A DNA stretch of 11,658 bases from Pseudorhodobacter antarcticus (GTDB lineage Bacteria; Pseudomonadota; Alphaproteobacteria; Rhodobacterales; Rhodobacteraceae), in assembly GCA_945861995.1 (NCBI GenBank), contig CAMAWZ010000043.1:1-11658 (forward strand), in the 5' to 3' direction. Made by a program: the position numbers and the translations under genes. This document shows, piece by piece, positions 1 through 4,452 of this stretch (within the stretch, counting starts at the first letter, position 1; every line of letters starts with the position of its first letter). The notes below the pieces were generated by a model. The model did not search any database, was not told the origin of the DNA, and saw only the letters and a list, made by a program, of their open reading frames with translations.

Positions 1-772
1 CGATTAGGCCAAAATACATACCCGTTTGTGCGGGGCTTAGGCCGAACACATCGCTGGCGACAAAGGGGGCGCCGCCAAGGGCGGCAAAGAAGGCGCCAGA
101 GGCAAAGGCCGCCGCCCCCGCATAGCCCCAAAATGGCAGGGATACCAAAAGTTGCGGGTATTGGCGAAACTGGCCGCCAAGGCTGACATCAGAGGCGGAG
201 TGCGTCTCGCCCATATCGGCATAGGTCAGCGCCAGCACCAGCGCGCCCGAAACGCCCAGAAAGGCAAAACTGGCTTGCCAGCCATAGGCCTGATCCAAGA
301 GGCCGCCAATGCTTGGGCCAACCATCGGAACCAGCGACATGCCCATCGTGACATAGGCAATCATCGAGGCGGCGCGCGCATCGGACACCATATCACGGAT
401 CACAGCGCGCGACAGGACTGTTCCTGCGGCCACCACGGCCTGCATCATGCGAAAGAACAGAAATACGCCTGCTGTGGGGGCCAGAATGGTACCGAGTGTG
501 GCCAGCAAAAACAGCGCCAGCGCGCCCAGCATAATGGGGCGGCGGCCGTAGCGGTCGGACAGCGGGCCGATCAGAATTTGCAGCGCGGCAGACAGCGCCA
601 GATACAGCGAGACGGATTGCTGCATCACCCCGTAGGGCACGTTGAAATACTGCGCCATCATCGGCAAAGACGGCAGGAAGATGTTCATCGACAGGGCCGA
701 GATGCCCGCCAGCAGTGTAAGGGTGATGATACTGGGCGGGGTGGCGCGGTTTAGAAATACGGGAGTGGTCAC
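1..772 (-). CDS. Bcr/CflA-type MFS drug efflux transporter (3' end beyond window)
   Basis: Inner-membrane secondary transporter, probably exporting drugs or metabolites by proton antiport. Reading the minus strand from a GTG at 772 gives 257 open codons to the window edge; the C-terminal part lies outside. The N-terminus (MTTPVFLNRATPPSI) is followed by a hydrophobic helix ending in SMNIFLPSLP, typical of the Bcr/CflA family. The MFS loop 2-3 motif GPLSDRYGRRP is at residues 69-79, and later helices carry FFRMMQAVVAAG and the motif-C-like MSLVPMVGPSIGGLLD. There is no in-frame ATG just upstream and no clear Shine-Dalgarno, so GTG is the best but not a certain start. The gene diverges from pccB. 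In some relatives I recall the propionyl-CoA regulator pccR at this divergent position; this transporter is not that gene. The substrate cannot be inferred. Confidence 0.88.
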   Translation of the reverse strand, partial: MTTPVFLNRATPPSIITLTLLAGISALSMNIFLPSLPMMAQYFNVPYGVMQQSVSLYLALSAALQILIGPLSDRYGRRPIMLGALALFLLATLGTILAPTAGVFLFFRMMQAVVAAGTVLSRAVIRDMVSDARAASMIAYVTMGMSLVPMVGPSIGGLLDQAYGWQASFAFLGVSGALVLALTYADMGETHSASDVSLGGQFRQYPQLLVSLPFWGYAGAAAFASGAFFAALGGAPFVASDVFGLSPAQTGMYFGLI

Positions 773-930
773 GGATTTTGGCCCATTTATATAAGTTGAA
801 AGGCGCGCGGCCGCCGCTGCAACCCTGTGTGGTGATAAAGGGCGCGGTCGAACAAAACGGCATAATGCAGCGCAAAAAGATTACTCTGCCGCTATAGGCC
901 AGGGCGCGGGCAAAGCCAAGTGGGAGACTA

Positions 931-998
931 TTAGCAAGTTTGCAGTTTGCAGATACTGCCTTGGCAACTATTTGCAAATTTACCGAATTGCGCTTTGC
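931..998. promoter_or_regulatory. Cluster of TTTGC/GCAAA elements upstream of pccB; candidate PccR/ScfR binding region
   Basis: Within about 70 bases there is TTAGCAAG (931-938), two abutting TTTGCAG units (939-945 and 946-952), TTGGCAAC (961-968), a perfect palindrome TTTGCAAA (971-978) and a further TTTGC (994-998). From memory, the short-chain fatty acyl-CoA regulator PccR of Rhodobacter sphaeroides recognises paired TTTGCAAA boxes at the pccB promoter. The 8-mer fits that, but spacing between boxes here does not reproduce the two-box, 4-bp-gap arrangement I recall, so the assignment is inference. I could not pick a convincing sigma-70 promoter in 773-1048. CATAAT at 861-866 is -10-like but has no good -35. 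Confidence 0.5.
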
Positions 999-1048
999 TG
1001 CGGCGGGCGAGACCAGTATGGTCGCGCAAATTGCCAAAGGGGGCTGCC

Positions 1049-2575
1049 ATGAAAGACATCCTAGAACAGCTGGAAGCGCGGCGCGATGTGGCGCGGTTGG
1101 GCGGCGGCGTTCGGCGCATTGATGCCCAACACGCCAAGGGCAAGCTGGCCGCGCGCGAGCGGATCGAGTTGTTGATGGATGAGGGCAGCTTTGAAGAGTT
1201 TGATATGTTTGTCACCCATCGCTGCACCGATTTTGGTATGGAAGCCGACCGCCCCGCAGGCGACGGCGTTGTCACGGGCTGGGGCACGGTGAATGGGCGG
1301 ATGGTTTATGTCTATGCCCAAGATTTTACGGTTTTTGGTGGGTCTTTGTCGGAAACGCATTCCAAGAAGATTTGCAAAATTATGGAAATGGCCATTCAGA
1401 ACGGCGCGCCGATTGTGGGCATTGCCGACAGTGGCGGCGCGCGCATTCAAGAAGGCGTGTCCAGCCTTGCAGGCTATGCCGAAGTGTTTCAGCGCAATAT
1501 CATGGCATCGGGCGTGGTGCCGCAGATTAGTATGATTATGGGGCCATGCGCGGGGGGGGCTGTGTATTCGCCCGCGATGACCGATTTTATTTTCATGGTC
1601 AAAGACAGCAGCTATATGTTTGTCACTGGGCCAGATGTGGTGAAAACCGTCACCAACGAGGCTGTTTCGGCAGACGAGTTGGGCGGGTCGGCAACCCATA
1701 CCAAGAAATCATCGGTGGCGGATGGCGCGTTTGAAAACGATGTCGAGGCGCTGGCCGAAGTGCGCCGCCTGATCGATTTTCTGCCCCTGAACAACCGCGA
1801 AAAGGCCCCTGTGCGCCCGTTCTTTGACGACCCCGCGCGGCTGGAGCCAAGCCTTGACACGCTGATCCCTGACAATCCAAACCAGCCTTATGATATGAAG
1901 GAATTGGTGCTGAAAATTGCCGATGAGGGCGATTTCTTTGAAATTCAGCGCGAATTTGCGGCCAATATCATCACGGGGTTTGTGCGCATTGAAGGGCAGA
2001 CTGTGGGCGTGGTGGCCAATCAGCCTATGGTGCTGGCAGGCTGCTTGGATATTGATTCTGCACGCAAAGCCGCCCGCTTTGTGCGGTTTTGCGATGCGTT
2101 TGAAATTCCGATCCTGACACTGGTTGATGTGCCAGGTTTTCTGCCTGGTGTGCAGCAAGAACTGGGCGGGGTGATTAAGCACGGCGCTAAACTGTTGTTT
2201 GCCTATGGCGAGGCGACAGTGCCGAAGGTGACTGTCATCACCCGCAAGGCCTATGGCGGGGCTTTTGTTGTGATGTCCAGCAAGCCGCTGCGCGGTGATT
2301 TCAACTATGCTTGGCCGACGGCCGAAGTGGCGGTGATGGGGGCCAAGGGGGCAACCGAGATCATCCATCGCGGCAAGCCAGCCGACGAGATTGCCCGCCT
2401 GACGCAAGAATACGAAGACCGTTTCGCCAACCCCTTTGTGGCCGCCGAAAAGGGCTTTATCGACGAGGTGATCCGCCCCCATTCCACCCGCCGCCGCGTG
2501 GCGCGCGCCTTTGCCAGCCTGCGCGGGAAAAAGCTGACGAACCCGTGGAAAAAGCACGACAATATCCCGCTGTAG
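1049..2575 (+). CDS. pccB: Propionyl-CoA carboxylase beta subunit (carboxyltransferase)
   Basis: Transfers the carboxyl group from carboxybiotin on PccA to propionyl-CoA, forming (S)-methylmalonyl-CoA; cytoplasmic, normally an alpha6-beta6 complex. The protein is 508 residues, the usual PccB length. The start ATG at 1049 follows AAAGGGGG (1036-1043) and gives the family N-terminus MKDILEQLEARR; an open in-frame extension back to a TTG at 947 is non-coding leader. Visible features are IADSGGARIQEGV (N-terminal crotonase-like domain and first oxyanion hole), MGPCAGGAVYSPAMTDF, and in the C-terminal domain KAYGGAF and NYAWPTAEVAVMGAKGA. The C-terminus WKKHDNIPL is typical. Odd: the specificity loop reads GGAFVVMSSKPLRGD, where PccB proteins I know have GGAYDVM; the Asp position is Val407. 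PGFLPG is followed by VQQELGG rather than the usual TxQEYGG. The core fold motifs are intact, so function as an acyl-CoA carboxylase is secure; substrate range is less so. Confidence 0.96.
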   Translation: MKDILEQLEARRDVARLGGGVRRIDAQHAKGKLAARERIELLMDEGSFEEFDMFVTHRCTDFGMEADRPAGDGVVTGWGTVNGRMVYVYAQDFTVFGGSLSETHSKKICKIMEMAIQNGAPIVGIADSGGARIQEGVSSLAGYAEVFQRNIMASGVVPQISMIMGPCAGGAVYSPAMTDFIFMVKDSSYMFVTGPDVVKTVTNEAVSADELGGSATHTKKSSVADGAFENDVEALAEVRRLIDFLPLNNREKAPVRPFFDDPARLEPSLDTLIPDNPNQPYDMKELVLKIADEGDFFEIQREFAANIITGFVRIEGQTVGVVANQPMVLAGCLDIDSARKAARFVRFCDAFEIPILTLVDVPGFLPGVQQELGGVIKHGAKLLFAYGEATVPKVTVITRKAYGGAFVVMSSKPLRGDFNYAWPTAEVAVMGAKGATEIIHRGKPADEIARLTQEYEDRFANPFVAAEKGFIDEVIRPHSTRRRVARAFASLRGKKLTNPWKKHDNIPL

Positions 2576-2585
2576 GTTGGCCCAG

Positions 2586-2963
2586 ATGGAGCAGGAAAAT
2601 CTTGATGTGACTGTGGGCGATGGCGCGGCGATTGCCGTGCCTTCGGGCCAAGGGGTAACGCTGCTGGATATTATCTGGAACAGCATCGGCCCCGACGGCC
2701 CTGCGCCACGCTTTCGCTTTGTGGCCCCCGCAATTGCAAAACTGGGCGGCAGCGTCGGCTATGAGGTGACAGAAACGGATTTGGTGGCACTTTGCCAAAG
2801 CTATGTGGTCGGCAAACTGGCGGAAAAAGGCGTGGCCGCGCCTTTGGTTTTGGTATCAATTGCCGACCGCGCCGTGGAATTTGGCGTGTCTGACCCAGAG
2901 GCGACGCAATACTTTGAAACCTTTTCGATCGACGGCTCTACCTGCAGTAGAGAGATTTTCTAA
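2586..2963 (+). CDS. DUF6497-like small protein lacking a signal peptide
   Basis: Unknown function. From an ATG at 2586 the protein has 125 residues. VPSGQGVTLLDIIW, then RFRFVAPAIA, a central ALCQSYVV and a C-terminal SDPEATQYFETFSIDG segment ending in CSREIF match my memory of the DUF6497 family of Rhodobacterales. There the pattern is a PSG..VTL start, RFRFIAP, and an ATQFFEAFR...C end. Members I recall are exported, with an N-terminal signal sequence. Here there is none, and a TGA at 2535-2537 in this frame rules out a longer N-terminus. The start could also be TTG at 2577, adding MAQ, but that leaves no room for a Shine-Dalgarno; ATG 2586 has a weak AGG nine bases upstream. It follows pccB by 10 bases, so it is probably cotranscribed with it. 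Two cysteines (in ALCQS and STCSR) could pair if the protein were exported. Confidence 0.75.
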   Translation: MEQENLDVTVGDGAAIAVPSGQGVTLLDIIWNSIGPDGPAPRFRFVAPAIAKLGGSVGYEVTETDLVALCQSYVVGKLAEKGVAAPLVLVSIADRAVEFGVSDPEATQYFETFSIDGSTCSREIF

Positions 2964-3017
2964 TGCAACCACAGGATATAGCTTCCAGTTTGATTACAAA
3001 GGAAAGTTGCATTTTTT
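2962..3017 (+). terminator. Possible weak terminator after the DUF6497-like gene
   Basis: AATGCAAC (2962-2969, overlapping the stop codon) is the exact inverse complement of GTTGCATT (3006-3013), and the right arm runs into six Ts (3012-3017). The 36-base loop has only a short internal TTCC/GGAA pairing (2983-2986 with 3001-3004). The T-run is right for an intrinsic terminator, but the stem is AT-rich and the loop long, so activity is doubtful. Confidence 0.35.
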
Positions 3018-3175
3018 CTTTTGATTTTGGCACATTATACGATATTCTGGCCTTAGGCGGGGCCCAAGCCGCCTATCCCTCGGTGAAGGGGGTGGCAACA
3101 AGCACGCCCCCCTCAAAAAAATGGACTAAATCGTGTCGAGCAGCACAGAATTGCACAGCTTCCAATTCTATAACC

Positions 3176-3202
3176 GCGCTGCGCTGGGACATAGCGCAGC
3201 GC
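3176..3202. repeat. Perfect 10-bp inverted repeat (hairpin)
   Basis: GCGCTGCGCT at 3176-3185 and its exact reverse complement AGCGCAGCGC at 3193-3202 flank a 7-base loop. It is the first and strongest of a row of stems ending in the terminator at 3288-3328. No T-run follows, so it is not an intrinsic terminator itself. Confidence 0.7.
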
Positions 3203-3287
3203 CGCATTCTGGGCCTGCGTTTGCAGGCGCGGCCCATTGCGCAGGCAGCCGATAAAGGCTGCGCGCAGGCAGGAAGCTTTGGCATGA

Positions 3288-3328
3288 GGCGGGCGCATAG
3301 GGGTGTAACAGCCGCGCCCGCCTTTTTT
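3288..3328 (+). terminator. Rho-independent terminator downstream of pccB/DUF6497 unit
   Basis: GGCGGGCGC (3288-3296) pairs perfectly with GCGCCCGCC (3314-3322) over a 17-base loop and is followed by six Ts (3323-3328). It lies 325 bases after the DUF6497-like stop codon and 96 bases before the next gene. It either ends the pccB transcript, ends a small RNA encoded in the intergenic region, or acts as an attenuator for the downstream gene. Confidence 0.75.
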
Positions 3329-3375
3329 CATGGTCAGATCCCGCCCTTGAGCGCGGCCCCGCTTTGTGACAGCAC

Positions 3376-3418
3376 CCCCCTTGCGCGAACAGGCCAACTG
3401 GCGCGCAGGCAAAGGGGG
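3376..3418 (+). promoter_or_regulatory. Hairpin sequestering the ribosome binding site of the 133-residue gene
   Basis: CCCCCTT (3376-3382) is the exact complement of AAGGGGG (3412-3418), which is the Shine-Dalgarno of the gene starting at 3424. The adjoining GCGCG (3383-3387) pairs with CGCGC (3402-3406). The right arm has a 5-base bulge (3407-3411) and the loop is 14 bases (3388-3401). The twelve potential pairs are nearly all G-C, so the binding site would be closed unless opened by a ligand, protein, antisense RNA or ribosome. No known riboswitch class is evident. Confidence 0.55.
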
Positions 3419-3423
3419 CAGAT

Positions 3424-3825
3424 ATGTTAAAACATCGCGGATTTCCGGGGCGCTTGCCCGGTTCGGATTATCAATTCACCATTCGGCGCGCCAACCATAA
3501 GGATGGCACCACGAAACTGGTGCGTCGCGAGCGGTTTGCAGACCGCAAAAATGCCGATAAACTGGCAGACGCTGGATTTATGGCGGCGCTTTGGGCGCAG
3601 TTTGGCGAAGAGCCGTTCGAGAGGGGCAATCTGGACGCGGGCCGCCTGTCGTGGCTGCTGGGCCGCGAAGTTGTGCCTGCGGAAGATCCGTTCGACCCCG
3701 CAAGCTATGACGCGCTTTTGCGTATTGATGTCAAACGCGCCGCCGTATCCTTTCCCGCAGTTTTTGATGAAAATGCCGTTCCGATGGATTTTTCGGATTG
3801 GGACGACGAGGACGACGAGGCATGA
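3424..3825 (+). CDS. Unrecognised 133-residue protein with basic N-terminus and acidic tail
   Basis: I do not recognise a domain. Translation should start at ATG 3424, preceded by AAAGGGGGC with 5-base spacing. Residues 1-47 are strongly basic (about 13 Lys/Arg, e.g. LVRRERF and DRKNADK). The middle is mixed and probably helical (GFMAALWAQFGEEPFERGNL, then RLSWLLGREVV). The last 20 residues are very acidic, ending FSDWDDEDDEA. There is no signal peptide, membrane segment or cysteine. The charge split could suit nucleic-acid or partner binding with an autoinhibitory tail; that is only inference. Codon use resembles the neighbours, so recent transfer is not indicated. In other Rhodobacteraceae I recall a hypothetical gene between pccB and pccA, so this may be a conserved pcc-linked protein. 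It appears to be its own transcription unit, bounded by terminators at 3288-3328 and 3994-4026. Confidence 0.8.
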   Translation: MLKHRGFPGRLPGSDYQFTIRRANHKDGTTKLVRRERFADRKNADKLADAGFMAALWAQFGEEPFERGNLDAGRLSWLLGREVVPAEDPFDPASYDALLRIDVKRAAVSFPAVFDENAVPMDFSDWDDEDDEA

Positions 3826-3901
3826 GCGCGCGCGCCGCAGATCGGCAGTTTTTGGCGCAGGTCAAGGCCTGCGACATATGGCCATTTGCGCGCACGCCGC
3901 G

Positions 3902-3962
3902 CTTGGCCGAGGGTGCCTCCATGTCCAGTTTGGCATACGTTGCCGCCCTTGGCACGGCCAAG
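3902..3962. repeat. Inverted repeat in the 3' region of the 133-residue gene
   Basis: CTTGGCC (3902-3908) and GGCCAAG (3956-3962) are exact inverse complements with TGCC/GGCA pairing just inside. They lie in the 168 bases of apparent non-coding sequence between the stop codon at 3825 and the terminator at 3994. Together with that terminator this may be a structured 3' UTR. I see nothing else convincing in the segment. Confidence 0.4.
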
Positions 3963-3993
3963 GGCGTTGCTTGTGACACCTTCCCTTTGAACT

Positions 3994-4026
3994 GGCCCAG
4001 CCCCGTTTGGGTTGGGCCGTTTTTTT
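3994..4026 (+). terminator. Rho-independent terminator after the 133-residue gene
   Basis: GGCCCAGCCC (3994-4003) pairs with GGGTTGGGCC (4009-4018), ten pairs including one G-T, across a 5-base loop, followed by G and seven Ts (4020-4026). This is the clearest intrinsic terminator of the window and isolates the upstream gene from the lipoprotein gene at 4115. Confidence 0.88.
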
Positions 4027-4051
4027 GGCCCAAGTCCGCCGCAGAAATTTC

Positions 4052-4080
4052 TTCCCAAATGGCAAGAGATTCTGTAGACT
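4052..4080 (+). promoter_or_regulatory. Possible sigma-70 promoter of the lipoprotein gene
   Basis: TTCCCA (4052-4057) and TAGACT (4075-4080) are separated by 17 bases, each matching four of six consensus positions. They sit between the terminator at 3994-4026 and the ATG at 4115, where a promoter is needed if that terminator works. The match is modest and could be chance. Confidence 0.3.
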
Positions 4081-4114
4081 CGGCGTTAATTAAAACAAAC
4101 GATCGAGGCAAATC

Positions 4115-4318
4115 ATGCGGAAACTTATTGTGCTTGGCCTTTTGGCCATGCCACTTACAGCTTGTATGGATAACGACATTCAGCGCGGCCTGTTGGGTGC
4201 GGGCGTGGGCGCAGCCCTTATTTCTGTCGCGGGCGGAAATTTGTATACGGGCGCGGTCATGGGCGGATTGTTCGGCACAGTCTGCGACGACCTCAGCGTC
4301 TGCGGCGCGCGGTACTAA
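4115..4318 (+). CDS. Small glycine-rich (glycine-zipper-like) lipoprotein
   Basis: A 67-residue predicted lipoprotein. The start ATG 4115 follows GAGG (4105-4108) by 6 bases. The N-terminus MRKLIVLGLLAMPLTAC is a short signal sequence with lipobox LTAC, so lipidation is expected at Cys17; residue +2 is Met rather than Asp, which suggests outer-membrane sorting. The mature part contains GLLGAGVGAALISVAGG followed by GAVMGGLFG, a glycine-zipper-like pattern seen in small envelope proteins that pack against membranes. Two further cysteines lie near the C-terminus (VCDDLSVCGARY). It has its own terminator (4352-4388) and probably its own promoter, so it looks like a monocistronic gene inserted between pccB and pccA rather than part of the carboxylase. 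The exact role is unknown. Confidence 0.85.
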   Translation: MRKLIVLGLLAMPLTACMDNDIQRGLLGAGVGAALISVAGGNLYTGAVMGGLFGTVCDDLSVCGARY

Positions 4319-4351
4319 ACCCCTTTCGGCCTTTGGGCCAGTTGCGCATTT

Positions 4352-4388
4352 AGGGTCAAACGGGCTGACAGCCCGCTTGGCCCTTTTT
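4352..4388 (+). terminator. Rho-independent terminator after the lipoprotein gene
   Basis: AGGGTCAAACGGGCT pairs with AGCCCGCTTGGCCCT across a 3-base loop with one G-T and one mismatch. The core CGGGCT/AGCCCG is perfect, and five Ts follow (4384-4388). It lies 65 bases upstream of the pccA start, so pccA needs a promoter very close to its ribosome binding site or depends on readthrough. Confidence 0.82.
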
Positions 4389-4434
4389 GCATTTGCGCAG
4401 CGCATTTTGCCACGGGCTTTGGCCCGCCTGTGGC
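4386..4434 (+). promoter_or_regulatory. pccA leader: tandem TTTGC units and a hairpin
   Basis: After the terminator, TTTGC occurs at 4386-4390 and 4392-4396, with TTTTGCC at 4404-4410, echoing the TTTGC elements in front of pccB. Next comes CGGGC-TTTG-GCCCG (4413-4426), optionally extended by GCCAC/GTGGC (4409-4413 with 4430-4434). It sits just ahead of the AGGAG at 4441-4445. A shared regulator for pccB and pccA would explain the repeated element, but these half-sites are short and partly belong to the terminator T-run. Confidence 0.3.
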
Positions 4435-4452
4435 CCTATCAGGAGCTTGCCC

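Larger units (their letters stand above)
2964..3423. other. 460-base non-coding region with serial hairpins
   Basis: No credible gene on either strand. The plus-strand open frame across it has arbitrary composition and spans a terminator. The first about 85 bases are clearly more AT-rich than the surroundings and carry T-rich runs, as in a promoter or terminator region. Then come, in order, a perfect 10-bp inverted repeat (3176-3185 with 3193-3202, 7-base loop), GCCTGC-GTTT-GCAGGC (3213-3228), GCAGCC-GATAAA-GGCTGC (3245-3262), a terminator-like hairpin with a T-run (3288-3328), and a hairpin covering the next gene's ribosome binding site (3376-3418). The four consecutive stems before 3328 could be the 3' part of a small RNA, a long 3' UTR of the pccB transcript, or dispersed palindromic elements. 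I found no convincing promoter. Confidence 0.55.

Noticed and set aside
947..1048. N-terminal extension of pccB from a TTG
   Set aside because: The translated extension has no similarity to PccB, overlaps the TTTGC elements, and the ATG at 1049 has a strong AAAGGGGG ribosome binding site and the family N-terminus.
1371..1378. Perfect TTTGCAAA inside pccB
   Set aside because: It encodes conserved residues (KICKI) within the carboxyltransferase domain, so the match is most simply explained by coding constraint.
1709..2686. Long antisense open frames opposite pccB, pccA (4735-6006) and mcm (7847-8860)
   Set aside because: These are the usual antisense shadows of GC-rich coding sequence; the plus-strand proteins are unambiguous known enzymes.
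2963..3430. 155-codon plus-strand open frame in the intergenic region
   Set aside because: It runs through a terminator-like hairpin and several palindromes, has no ribosome binding site, and its composition looks like translated non-coding GC-rich DNA.
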